NCBI RefSeq assembly: GCF_913061305.1
Contig: NZ_CAJXST010000002.1
Location: 248,001-312,000 of the forward strand
Direction: 5' to 3'
DNA: 64,000 nt
DNA from: an uncultured Porticoccus sp.
GTDB taxonomy: Bacteria; Pseudomonadota; Gammaproteobacteria; Pseudomonadales; Porticoccaceae
Position numbers and translations under genes: made by a program. Positions 54,770 to 63,423 of the stretch are shown piece by piece; position 1 is the stretch's first letter; each line of letters begins with the position of its first letter. Under the pieces are notes generated by a model that saw only the letters and a list, made by a program, of their open reading frames with translations, ran no database searches and was not told where the DNA came from.

Positions 54770-56626
54770 ATGACCGTCAGTGTAGAAGTGGCCGCAATCA
54801 GAGAATTTCTTGCCGGGTGCCCACCCTTTGATGAGCTTCCCGCGGAGACGCTCGGGCGCGCCGCCAGTAAAGTACAGATTGCCTATTACCGTGCCGGCGA
54901 TCCCAGCGCGGTCCTCGACTATTCCAGCCCGCGTCTGTATGTGGTTCGCACGGGTGCGTTTGAGGTGCGTGACAGCGAGGGGCAGTTGCTCGATCGGGTG
55001 GAGCCCGGTGGTTACTTTGGTTATCCGTCGTTGCTGACTGGCGACGCCATTACCAACCAGTTGACAGTGATTGAGGACGGACTGGTTTACCAACTCGACG
55101 GGGACCTGTTCCAGGCGTTGCGCTCTGCCAGTCGACCCTTCGATCGTTTCTTCAATCGTGCACATGCCAACCGTTTGCGCCATGCCGTGCGGTTTCGCGA
55201 ACAGAGTTACCAGCTTACCCGTCGGGTTGGCGACATTTTCTCCCGCGAGCCGGTGGTCGCATCTGCCGATCAGACCGTTGCCGAGGTGGCGAGATTGATG
55301 ACGGCTGAACGGGTATCCTCTGTGATGGTAATAGATGACAGAGGCCGGTTGTATGGTCTGGTCACCGATCGCGATTTGCGTATTCGTGTGGTTGCCGAAG
55401 GTCGCAGTGCGGACACCCCCCTGGCAGAAATCATGACCACGGATCTGGTCAGTGTCTCGGCGGAGAGCCTGGTCTTTGAAGCCACACTATTGATGACAGA
55501 GCACAACATTCACCACTTGCCAGTACTTCGCGACGGCAGTCCCGCCGGGATGGTGACCACCACCGATTTAATCAAGGCGCAGAAAGCGGATCCCGTTCTT
55601 TTGATTGGTGAAATCGGCCATCAGGAGACGGTGGAGGGTTTACAGCAGGTGTCGCGGGATATTCCGGAATTGTTGGGCAGTCTGATCCGGGCCGGTGCCA
55701 GCGCCGACCAGGTCGGACGTCTGCTGACCACTGTGACCGATGCATTGACCCGGCAATTGCTCCAGCAGGCAATGGACAAGCTGGGCCCTGCGCCGACTGC
55801 CTTTGCCTGGTTGGCCTTCGGCTCCCAGGGCCGGCAGGACCAGGCCGCGATTTCCGATCAGGACAATGGCCTGTTACTCAGTGACGGAGCGACCGGCGAG
55901 GACGACAGCTACTTTAAAGCGTTGGCAACTTATGTGAACGACGGTCTGGACCGCTGCGGTTACAAGTACTGCCCCGGGGAGGTGATGGCCATTACCGATC
56001 GCTGGCGGCAACCCCTGGTGGGCTGGAAAAAACAGTTTCTGGGCTGGATTAATCAGCCGTCCACGAAAGCACTGATGCACGCCAGTATTTTCTTTGACAT
56101 GCGTTGTGTTTTTGGCGATAAGGCCCTGTTTGCAGACCTGCAACAGACAGTGTGCAATGCCGCCAGGGGCAACGAAATTTTTCTGGCCAATCTCACCGCC
56201 AACGCCCTGAAACTGACCCCCCCGATGGGTTTCTTCAAACATTTTGTACTGGAACACAGCGGCGAGCACAAACACGCGTTTGACATGAAGTTGCGAGGCA
56301 TCATGCCGATCAATGATATCGCCCGAATTCATGCGCTTGCCGCAGGCTCCACCGAAATACATACACTGGCCCGTTTGCGTGAGGCGGCCACCAACCGGCA
56401 GATCACCCTGAAAGATGCCCGCAACCTGATCGATGCCCACGAGTTTATTTCCCGACTGCGGCTGGAACACCAGGGGGCGATGTTGAAGGCGGGCAGCAAG
56501 CCGGACAATTACCTCGATCCGAAAACGCTGTCGTCCCTGTCCCGTCACCAGCTGAGGGATGCGTTCGCGGTAGTGACCAGCGCCCAGGCCGCGCTGCGAG
56601 CCAAGTTTACCCGCGGATTGATGTAA
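54770..56626 (+). CDS. cNMP-binding/CBS/DUF294 nucleotidyltransferase-like protein
   Basis: A 618-residue soluble protein in the order cyclic-nucleotide-binding-like domain (about 5-140), two CBS domains (about 155-275, with VMVIDDRGRLYGLVTDRDL), a nucleotidyltransferase core (FGSQGRQDQAAISDQDNGLL, about 350) and the DUF294 C-terminal domain. The G-S-x-G-R and D-x-D residues suggest a catalytic GlnD-like transferase, with unknown target. Such genes neighbour acs and actP in many gammaproteobacteria. Its stop overlaps the exonuclease start by one base. Confidence 0.9.
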   Translation: MTVSVEVAAIREFLAGCPPFDELPAETLGRAASKVQIAYYRAGDPSAVLDYSSPRLYVVRTGAFEVRDSEGQLLDRVEPGGYFGYPSLLTGDAITNQLTVIEDGLVYQLDGDLFQALRSASRPFDRFFNRAHANRLRHAVRFREQSYQLTRRVGDIFSREPVVASADQTVAEVARLMTAERVSSVMVIDDRGRLYGLVTDRDLRIRVVAEGRSADTPLAEIMTTDLVSVSAESLVFEATLLMTEHNIHHLPVLRDGSPAGMVTTTDLIKAQKADPVLLIGEIGHQETVEGLQQVSRDIPELLGSLIRAGASADQVGRLLTTVTDALTRQLLQQAMDKLGPAPTAFAWLAFGSQGRQDQAAISDQDNGLLLSDGATGEDDSYFKALATYVNDGLDRCGYKYCPGEVMAITDRWRQPLVGWKKQFLGWINQPSTKALMHASIFFDMRCVFGDKALFADLQQTVCNAARGNEIFLANLTANALKLTPPMGFFKHFVLEHSGEHKHAFDMKLRGIMPINDIARIHALAAGSTEIHTLARLREAATNRQITLKDARNLIDAHEFISRLRLEHQGAMLKAGSKPDNYLDPKTLSSLSRHQLRDAFAVVTSAQAALRAKFTRGLM

Positions 56627-57309
56627 TGCTGGCCGGTTGGACTTACCAACTGAAACAAAAGCGCTATCTGGCCCGGTGTCAGCATGCCCGGATGCGGGAA
56701 TACCTGCGGGCCGCAGCCCCGTCCAGAAAAGCGGATTTCCGGAAGAGCTGCTATCTGGCGGTGGATCTTGAAATGACCGGGATGGAGGTCGACTCAGATC
56801 ATATCCTGAGCATCGGTTTCGTACCGATAGATAACATGAGAGTCACGCTGGCCGGTGCCCGGCACATTCTGGTAAGCAGTTCCCTCGGGGTTGGCCAGAG
56901 TGCCGTGATCCACGGTATTCACGACAGGGATATGGTCGGTGCCAGCTCCCTGTCCGAGGCCATGGATTGTCTGCTGGAAGCGTTGCAGGGCAGGGTGCTG
57001 TTACTCCACTACGCGGCCCTCGATTTGGCTTTTTTACAGGAGGCCAGCCAGCGTCTTTACGGCGTGCCGTTGCTGGCGATGGTGGCGGATACCCTGGTGC
57101 TCGAAAATCAGCGACTGCAACGCAACAGTGCGGGGCAGCATGGGCAGGGCCTGCGGTTGTCGGATTGTCGCCGCCGCTACAACCTGCCCGATTATCATGC
57201 CCACAATGCGCTGGTGGATGCTGTCGCAACGGCAGAGTTGTTTCTCGCGCAAGTCGCTCACCGGTTTGGGTGTGAGCACGCACCGCTGACCCGGGTAGTC
57301 TCCAGTTAG
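56626..57309 (+). CDS. DEDDh 3'-5' exonuclease (DnaQ/pol III epsilon-like)
   Basis: A 227-residue protein. The DEDDh residues are present: Asp and Glu in VDLEMTG, Asp in HYAALDLAF and His/Asp in HNALVDAVAT. About 45 N-terminal basic residues precede the domain. It is shorter than replicative epsilon and lacks the alpha-binding tail, so it is an auxiliary exonuclease. Its start overlaps the stop of the CBS/nucleotidyltransferase gene by one base, and this pair is often found next to acs. Confidence 0.9.
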   Translation: MLAGWTYQLKQKRYLARCQHARMREYLRAAAPSRKADFRKSCYLAVDLEMTGMEVDSDHILSIGFVPIDNMRVTLAGARHILVSSSLGVGQSAVIHGIHDRDMVGASSLSEAMDCLLEALQGRVLLLHYAALDLAFLQEASQRLYGVPLLAMVADTLVLENQRLQRNSAGQHGQGLRLSDCRRRYNLPDYHAHNALVDAVATAELFLAQVAHRFGCEHAPLTRVVSS

Positions 57310-57365
57310 GGTATATCCAACCGGTCGGACGGAACCTGCGCAGGAAAAACCCCTGTCATGTGTTA

Positions 57366-57379
57366 TGCAAAGGTCGAAT
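57366..57379 (+). promoter_or_regulatory. Candidate CrbR-type site and promoter of acs
   Basis: TGCAAAGGTCGAAT lies 65 bp before acs and shares AAGGTCGAWT with the porin site. A possible -10 (TATAGA, 57414-57419) follows, with only a weak -35 (TTCATC, 57391), as expected of an activated promoter. Evidence is by eye only. Confidence 0.3.
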
Positions 57380-57443
57380 AGATGCTAGGCTTCATCTCCT
57401 TTAATCTGGACCCTATAGAACTGATAACGAGAGGGAGGATTTC

Positions 57444-59381
57444 ATGTCCGCAACCAATGTTCGTCCCGTCCCCGACGATTTCGCCACCCAGGCGCATATC
57501 GACGCTGAAACTTACGAGCGTATGTATCGCCACTCCATTGAGCACCCGGATGAATTCTGGGCCAAGGAAGCCGAGCTGTTTCTCGATTGGGAAACGCGCT
57601 GGAACGAGGTCTGTGATTACGATTTCAACACCGGTGAAGCCAGCTGGTTTTCCGGTGGCAAACTGAATGTGACGGTCAACTGTATCGACCGTCACCTGGC
57701 GGAACGCGGTGACAGGGTTGCATTGATCTGGGAAGGCGATCACCCGCTGGAAAGTACCGATATCACCTATAACGATCTCAGTGAACAGGTCAATAAACTG
57801 GCCAATGTGCTGAAGTCCCGGGGTGTAAAAAAGGGTGATCGGGTCTGCATTTACATGCCGATGATTCCCGAAGCGGCCTATGCCATGCTGGCGTGCGCGC
57901 GTATCGGGGCGGTTCACTCCGTGGTGTTCGGTGGATTTTCTCCCGATGCCCTCAAAGACCGGATTCTCGACTCGGATTGTCAGGTGCTGATCACGGCGGA
58001 CGAAGGTCTGCGCGGTGGCAAGAAAATTCCATTGAAAGCCAATGCCGACCAGGCTTTGCGGGGTTGTCCCAATGTGCACACTTGCCTGGTGGTGGAGCGC
58101 ACCCGCACTTTGGTTGAGTGGAACGACAAGCGCGATGTCTGGTACCACGATGAGATGGCGGCGGCGAATGATTACTGTGCCCCGGAGCTGATGGATGCGG
58201 AGGATCCCCTGTTTATCCTCTACACCTCCGGTTCCACTGGTATGCCCAAGGGCGTGATGCACACCACCGCCGGTTATTTGTTGCAGTGTGCCATGACTCA
58301 CAAGTATGTCTTCGACCACAAGGACGAAGACATCTACTGGTGTACCGCCGATGTGGGCTGGATAACCGGTCACAGCTATATTGTCTACGGCCCGCTCTGT
58401 AATGGCGGAACGTCACTGTTATTTGAAGGCGTCCCCACTTATCCCGATGCCTCCCGTTTCTGGCAGGTGGTCGAAAAGCACAAGGTCACTATCTTTTACA
58501 CCGCACCCACGGCCATTCGCGCGCTGATGGGGGCCGGTGATGATTATGTCAAAAAAGCCGATCTCAGCTCCCTGCGATTGCTGGGTACGGTGGGCGAACC
58601 GATTAACCCTGAAGCCTGGGAGTGGTATTACCGGGTCGTGGGCGATGGTCGTTGCCCGATTGTCGATACCTGGTGGCAGACAGAAACCGGCGCCCATATG
58701 CTGACGCCCCTACCCGGTGCCACGCTGATGAAGCCCGGTTGTGCGACCGTGCCATTCTTTGGCGTACAGCCTGTGCTGCTGGATGCCGAGGGGCATGAAA
58801 TCGAAGGTCCCGGTGAAGGTGTTCTGGCTATCAAAGCATCCTGGCCCGCCCAGATTCGTGGTGTATACGGTGATATGGAACGTTTTCGGGAAACCTATTT
58901 TGCCCCCTACAAAGGTTACTATTTTACCGGTGATGGCGGTCGTCGGGATGCCGATGGCCACTATTGGATTACCGGCCGGGTGGACGATGTGCTGAATGTT
59001 TCCGGGCACCGCATGGGGACAGCGGAGGTGGAAAGTGCCCTGGTCTTGCACGCCAATGTGGCCGAAGCTGCGGTGGTCGGTTATCCGCACGATATCAAGG
59101 GACAGGGTATTTATGCCTATGTCACGCTGATGAACGGTGCAGAGCCATCGGATGACTTGCGCAAGGAGCTGGTGGCACTTTGTGTGAAGGAAATTGGCGC
59201 GATTGCCAAACCGGATGTCATTCATTGGGCCCCGGGTCTGCCCAAGACCCGATCGGGAAAAATCATGCGCCGTATTTTGCGCAAGATTGCCGCCAATGAA
59301 CTGGAGAACCTGGGCGATACTTCAACCCTGGCAGATCCCGCTGTGGTGGACCAGTTGATCGAAAATCGGGCCAATACCTGA
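57444..59381 (+). CDS. acs: Acetyl-CoA synthetase
   Basis: A 645-residue adenylate-forming enzyme. The ATP/AMP motif is [15 protein letters not shown], the WWQTETGAH block contacts acetate/[19 protein letters not shown] is the hinge, and the C-terminal [11 protein letters not shown] holds the Lys that is acetylated by Pat in other bacteria. It converts acetate, ATP and CoA to acetyl-CoA. The ribosome site AGGGAGG is strong. Probable target of the CrbS/CrbR pair in this window (known in Vibrio and Pseudomonas, inferred here). Confidence 0.97.
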   Translation: MSATNVRPVPDDFATQAHIDAETYERMYRHSIEHPDEFWAKEAELFLDWETRWNEVCDYDFNTGEASWFSGGKLNVTVNCIDRHLAERGDRVALIWEGDHPLESTDITYNDLSEQVNKLANVLKSRGVKKGDRVCIYMPMIPEAAYAMLACARIGAVHSVVFGGFSPDALKDRILDSDCQVLITADEGLRGGKKIPLKANADQALRGCPNVHTCLVVERTRTLVEWNDKRDVWYHDEMAAANDYCAPELMDAEDPLFILYTSGSTGMPKGVMHTTAGYLLQCAMTHKYVFDHKDEDIYWCTADVGWITGHSYIVYGPLCNGGTSLLFEGVPTYPDASRFWQVVEKHKVTIFYTAPTAIRALMGAGDDYVKKADLSSLRLLGTVGEPINPEAWEWYYRVVGDGRCPIVDTWWQTETGAHMLTPLPGATLMKPGCATVPFFGVQPVLLDAEGHEIEGPGEGVLAIKASWPAQIRGVYGDMERFRETYFAPYKGYYFTGDGGRRDADGHYWITGRVDDVLNVSGHRMGTAEVESALVLHANVAEAAVVGYPHDIKGQGIYAYVTLMNGAEPSDDLRKELVALCVKEIGAIAKPDVIHWAPGLPKTRSGKIMRRILRKIAANELENLGDTSTLADPAVVDQLIENRANT

Positions 59382-59388
59382 GGCTTCG

Positions 59389-59419
59389 GTCAAACAGCCC
59401 GCCGAGCGGGCTGTTTGAC
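59389..59419 (+). terminator. Terminator-like hairpin after acs
   Basis: GTCAAACAGCCCGC and GCGGGCTGTTTGAC form a perfect 14-bp stem around CGA, 7 bp past the acs stop. The U-run is short and lies partly in the stem, so termination may be helped by the very stable hairpin. Confidence 0.8.
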
Positions 59420-59547
59420 AATCCGGTATGGTATGGGGCTTGTCGATAATAGGTCCTGCTGATATCAGTCTGAAGCAATTGCCACCAGCAGATGATTACC
59501 GTGATACATTTCCCTTGTCATTATTCCGTCAGCAACAGGGTAGAGAA

Positions 59548-60090
59548 ATGAAAATCCGTCTGGTCGATTATCAGGATGGGCTCAGTGCCCGTTACGGCAC
59601 CTCGTCCTCACCATTTGGCCCGCTTTGGCTGGTTTGGACAGAATCCGGTATTGAGCAGTTGGTGTTTCAGGACTGCGGTGAAACCGATCCCTTTCGGGTT
59701 TTTCCCCGGCTGGATAAATCCCGGTGTTTCAATCGTGATGATGCGGGTGCGGCGACTATCGTGCAAACGCTGTTTTGCAGGCCTGTCGGGGACGCCCCGC
59801 AGGAGAACAGCTTGACACTGAGTGCGCAGGGTACGGTATTTCAGCGCCGGGTCTGGCAGGCATTATTGTCGATCCCCTTCGCCAGTGTGACCACCTATCA
59901 GCAGATCGCCAGCGCTATTGAACAGCCCAAAGCAGTGCGCGCCGTGGCCAGTGCCATTGGTGCCAACCCGGTGGCCTGGCTGGTTCCCTGCCATCGGGTG
60001 ATCCGCAGCAATGGCGAGCTGGGTGGCTATCGCTGGGGGCTGTCCAGAAAGCAGCAGATGCTGGATTGGGAACAGGCTGTTCCGGCATGA
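59548..60090 (+). CDS. ogt: Methylated-DNA-protein-cysteine methyltransferase
   Basis: 180 residues from MKIRLVDYQD. The open frame runs further upstream, but this ATG has a purine-rich site (AGGGTAGAG). The C-terminal domain has the acceptor motif PCHRVIRSNGELGGYRWG and the helix VTTYQQIASAIEQPKAVRAVASA. It repairs O6-methylguanine by suicide transfer to the cysteine. No Ada N-terminal domain is present. Followed by a bidirectional terminator shared with ppa. Confidence 0.93.
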   Translation: MKIRLVDYQDGLSARYGTSSSPFGPLWLVWTESGIEQLVFQDCGETDPFRVFPRLDKSRCFNRDDAGAATIVQTLFCRPVGDAPQENSLTLSAQGTVFQRRVWQALLSIPFASVTTYQQIASAIEQPKAVRAVASAIGANPVAWLVPCHRVIRSNGELGGYRWGLSRKQQMLDWEQAVPA

Positions 60091-60093
60091 CAT

Positions 60094-60124
60094 AAAAAAC
60101 CCGGCGGTAAATGCCGGGTTTTTT
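60094..60124. terminator. Bidirectional terminator between ogt and ppa
   Basis: AAAAAACCCGGC and GCCGGGTTTTTT form a stem around a 7-nt loop with U-runs on both strands. It lies 3 bp after ogt and 25 bp after the ppa stop. Confidence 0.92.
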
Positions 60125-60149
60125 CGTCTGCGAGCGCCTGCTCGTATTT

Positions 60150-60686
60150 TCAGTCTTGCTCTTGCAGATAGCGATCCCGCGAAGCGGTAATTTCCTTGCG
60201 GGCGGCTTCTGCATTATCCCAACCTTCAACTTTCACCCACTTGCCGGCTTCGAGTGTCTTGTAATTTTCAAAGTAGTGCTTGATCTGCTTGATCAGCAGC
60301 TCCGGCAGGTCGGCAATTTCCTGCACGTGGTCATACAGCTTGGTGAGCTTGGTATGGGGTACCGCCAGTAATTTGGCATCCACACCGGACTCATCGGTCA
60401 TGTTCAACACGCCGATGACCCGGCTGCGGATTACTGAGCCGGGCATGACCGGGTAGGGTGTTACCACCAGTACATCCAGGGGATCGCCATCTTCCGACAG
60501 GGTCTGCGGGATATAGCCGTAATTGGCGGGGTAGAACATGGGTGTTGCGACAAAGCGGTCAACAAATATTGCATCACTGTCCTTGTCGATTTCGTATTTG
60601 ATCGGGTCGTGGTTGGCGGGGATTTCAATGACCACGTTGATATCGTGCGGCAGGTCGTTGCCAGCGGGAATCTTGTTGTAGCTCAT
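60150..60686 (-). CDS. ppa: Inorganic pyrophosphatase
   Basis: A 178-residue type I enzyme. The metal-binding motif [10 protein letters not shown] and the early [16 protein letters not shown] are standard, and [13 protein letters not shown] is conserved. It hydrolyses pyrophosphate in the cytoplasm, pulling reactions such as the Acs adenylation forward. A minus-strand promoter candidate lies 77 bp upstream. Confidence 0.96.
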   Translation of the reverse strand: MSYNKIPAGNDLPHDINVVIEIPANHDPIKYEIDKDSDAIFVDRFVATPMFYPANYGYIPQTLSEDGDPLDVLVVTPYPVMPGSVIRSRVIGVLNMTDESGVDAKLLAVPHTKLTKLYDHVQEIADLPELLIKQIKHYFENYKTLEAGKWVKVEGWDNAEAARKEITASRDRYLQEQD

Positions 60687-60762
60687 ATCTCGTCTTCTTC
60701 TCTCTTGCGGTTAGGGAAGCGGAAATGCACAGGTCCACCCGGCGGGTTTCCAGAATGGCGGG

Positions 60763-60792
60763 ATTATACTGGCCAGCATGGGCTATTGCCAG
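60763..60792 (-). promoter_or_regulatory. Candidate promoter of ppa
   Basis: The minus strand has a perfect TATAAT (60763-60768) and CTGGCA 18 bases upstream (60787-60792), a 4-of-6 match to the -35. The transcript start would be near 60756, giving a leader of about 70 nt. Confidence 0.55.
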
Positions 60793-60861
60793 TGACACCT
60801 TGGTCTATACCGCCGGCTATAAGGCCGTTTGCCGGTGCTGTACGAGGATATCCAGTTCAGG

Positions 60862-61545
60862 TTACGACGACGATTGTCGGGCGACGACGGGCTCGATGAC
60901 CAGCTCAACACGGCGGTTTTCAGCGCGGCCCTTGGCAATATTATTATCGGCGATTGGACGGTTCTGACCGAAGCATTGAATCACCAACCTGGTGGGGGTG
61001 ATACCGCGTTGGGAAAGATACTCCCCAATGGCGAGGGCGCGTTGTTCGGAGAGTCCTTGATTATAGTCAGTCTCTCCCTGGTTGTCGGTGTGACCGGCCA
61101 CGGTGACGATCGTGCGGTCATACTCCGCCAGAACTCCAGCAATGGCTGTCAGGGCCGATTGAGCATCCTTGTTTACACTCGTGCTGTTGACATCAAAGGT
61201 GTTTGTACCGGGGATGATCATGGTGATTTTGCTATTCTGCAGACTGAGATCGATGTCATCACGGCTTAGCTTCTGCTGGAGGTTGGCATACTGGACATCC
61301 ATGTAATAACCGACCTGTTCCGGGGGCAGCGGGTTGATTTTGCCACTGTCGCTCAACTTTGCCAGACGTTTTGCCGGACTGCTTTTTGTGCTCTCGGCCG
61401 AAAGGCTGGTAATTCTGGCCGGCTCTGACTGTTCAGTCAGGGGATCCCACAGGCTACAGCCACCGCTTGCCGATGCAATGATCGCGATGAATAGCCAGTT
61501 CAACGGTGTCTTTGGGCAAGCAGCGGGTACAGGTATTTTTTTCAA
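60862..61545 (-). CDS. OmpA-family outer-membrane lipoprotein
   Basis: 227 residues from a TTG start with GGAG ten bases upstream. A longer frame from GTG 61608 adds 21 residues without a good ribosome site. A signal sequence ends at SASGGC, a weak lipobox. The C-terminal OmpA domain (TIVTVAGHTDNQGETDYNQG to RRVELVIEP) binds peptidoglycan through its Asp/Arg pair. It is expected to tether the outer membrane to the cell wall. Its partners are unknown. Confidence 0.85.
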   Translation of the reverse strand: MKKIPVPAACPKTPLNWLFIAIIASASGGCSLWDPLTEQSEPARITSLSAESTKSSPAKRLAKLSDSGKINPLPPEQVGYYMDVQYANLQQKLSRDDIDLSLQNSKITMIIPGTNTFDVNSTSVNKDAQSALTAIAGVLAEYDRTIVTVAGHTDNQGETDYNQGLSEQRALAIGEYLSQRGITPTRLVIQCFGQNRPIADNNIAKGRAENRRVELVIEPVVARQSSS

Positions 61546-61648
61546 GCAGTCAATTCTCCGGTGGTTGATGCAGAAGCAGCCCGGGCAGGGTTGAGACGGG
61601 TTGGCCACTCCCCAGGGCGGGATAGTTTAGCCGTGCTGAGCTGATCGG

Positions 61649-63208
61649 TCAGCTGTATTTTTGATGAAAGTCGATAAACTGATGAGCGGTTAAGGGGCGA
61701 CTGAACAGGTAACCCTGCCCCAGCCTGACGCCCTGGCTCAACAGCCAGTCCACCTGATGATCACACTCGACGCCCTCAGCAATAATATCCAGCTTCAATG
61801 ATTTTGCCATCTCGATCACATGGACAATGACGCTGCTGGTAACAGCCTGGTTTTCAATGGCGTCGACAAAGGACTTGTCGATTTTCAGGGCATCCAGCTC
61901 AAAACTTTCCAGATAGGAAAGGCTGGAGTAACCGGTGCCGAAATCATCGATTGCCACCAGATGGCCCTGTTGGCGAAGGGTGCGAATCTGCTGCCGCGCC
62001 GTGTCGCTGTCCACCAATGCCCGTTCGGTGATTTCCAGTTTGATGGCCGAAGTGGCTAACCCGGCGGTTTTCAGCTCGGTTTCAAGGTGGACAAACAGCC
62101 GGTCTGTCTGGAAGTCCTGCGCTGAAAGATTGAGGTTGATACTGAGATCCGGGCATTGTTTTAGAAGGTCGCCCAGCTCGCGCAGGATGCCTTGTAGCAT
62201 GGCCCGTGCCAGATCGGTGGCCAACCCGGCCTCCTCGGCGATGGGAATGAAAATATCCGGGCCGACAACTTCACCATTGTCACGGGTCCAGCGTGCCAGC
62301 GATTCCGCGCCGAGGCAGCGACCATCGGACATATCCACGATGGGCTGATAGTTGACCCTCAGTTTATTTCTGGTGATCGCATCACGCAATTCGGCGGCCA
62401 GGCTGAGGTGCTGGCGGGAGTAGCGCACCACGGCGAAGACCCAAAGGGGGATCAGTAGCAGGGCCAGTATCGCGGCGGTGATCAGGGTGGGTAGATAGCG
62501 TTTCCAGAACTCACTCATTGGCTGAATGGCGACAATATCGATGGGAAGCAGGGTGCCCAGGGAAAACCGGGAAATCATCTGTTCTGTCGACTGATTGACC
62601 GTCATCCCCTGTTTGAGGCTTTCCAGTGGTGGAAAAATGGCATTGGATGGCGTTGTGATCATGGGCAGTTTTTCTACCCACAGGCCGGCCATCTGGCCTT
62701 CCAAAAGGTCTACGTTCAGCAACAGCCGTGGGTCAATCACCACATCATGGTGACCAAATCGCATCAGAAACAGCTGTACGCCGCCCACTTCTGTGGCCTC
62801 GCTGGGCCACCAGGCAATTTCGCCCGAGTCGTAAATACGGCTGGCTTTGGGTGGCGTGAAAGAAACGCCCTGAATAAACCCGGCACCGCAGAGCCGCTCG
62901 GCGGCACGCCAGTAGCCAATTGCCCGGATGTAGGGGCGCGCTACGGCGACGTCCTGCATCATAGCCAGATGGGCGGCGTTACAGGGATCAGTAGCTTGCT
63001 CATTGAGGGTTTCAAGTAGATTGCGGGCGTCAATAATGGCGTGTTCCGTTTCCTCACCGAGCCGTTGTGACAATTGCTGCAGGCGCTGTTCTTCCGTCAT
63101 AACGGATTCCCGCCAGATATACCAGCCGAGCAGCACTGACAGGGCCAATGCCCCAAGGACTGTGACGGCCAGGATGCCGAAAAAGATTTTGTCACGACGT
63201 GCCAGCAT
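61649..63208 (-). CDS. EAL domain c-di-GMP phosphodiesterase with periplasmic CSS-type domain
   Basis: A 519-residue inner-membrane protein. TM1 is 8-30 and TM2 242-263. Between them is a periplasmic domain with Cys76 and Cys107, as in CSS-motif proteins whose disulfide controls activity. The EAL domain (about 275-515) reads ESL at 302-304. The other catalytic residues are visible: LNLSAQDF, EITE, DDFGTGYSSL, LKIDKSF and EGVE. It is expected to cleave c-di-GMP to pGpG, under redox or Dsb control (inference). Confidence 0.9.
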   Translation of the reverse strand: MLARRDKIFFGILAVTVLGALALSVLLGWYIWRESVMTEEQRLQQLSQRLGEETEHAIIDARNLLETLNEQATDPCNAAHLAMMQDVAVARPYIRAIGYWRAAERLCGAGFIQGVSFTPPKASRIYDSGEIAWWPSEATEVGGVQLFLMRFGHHDVVIDPRLLLNVDLLEGQMAGLWVEKLPMITTPSNAIFPPLESLKQGMTVNQSTEQMISRFSLGTLLPIDIVAIQPMSEFWKRYLPTLITAAILALLLIPLWVFAVVRYSRQHLSLAAELRDAITRNKLRVNYQPIVDMSDGRCLGAESLARWTRDNGEVVGPDIFIPIAEEAGLATDLARAMLQGILRELGDLLKQCPDLSINLNLSAQDFQTDRLFVHLETELKTAGLATSAIKLEITERALVDSDTARQQIRTLRQQGHLVAIDDFGTGYSSLSYLESFELDALKIDKSFVDAIENQAVTSSVIVHVIEMAKSLKLDIIAEGVECDHQVDWLLSQGVRLGQGYLFSRPLTAHQFIDFHQKYS

Positions 63209-63350
63209 GGAGAAAGTAGACTTGAGCGGTTGGCTACTTTACCAGAGAGTCACCCAAAACGGGTACAGGATTACCGGATAATGCATGCCGGGCAGCGGCG
63301 TGATTAAGGAACACGCCTTGATGGCAGGGCCTGCCGGTTGATCGAGTGGG

Positions 63351-63364
63351 TTGATCGACATCAA
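63351..63364 (+). promoter_or_regulatory. Perfect FNR/ANR box upstream of hemN
   Basis: TTGATCGACATCAA fits the consensus TTGAT-N4-ATCAA without mismatch. It is centred 41.5 bp before an inferred start at about 63399, which follows a possible -10 (TAGGAT, 63387-63392). This is the class II activating position. It implies induction of hemN when oxygen is low. Confidence 0.85.
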
Positions 63365-63423
63365 GACGTCATGGTCGAACCGCTGCTAGGATCAGCCTTT
63401 TCCTCAACAGGTTTTTCATTGCA

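Noticed and set aside
57363-58373. A 336-codon antisense frame over acs
   Set aside because: Acs motifs are intact on the plus strand and the antisense product has no recognisable feature.
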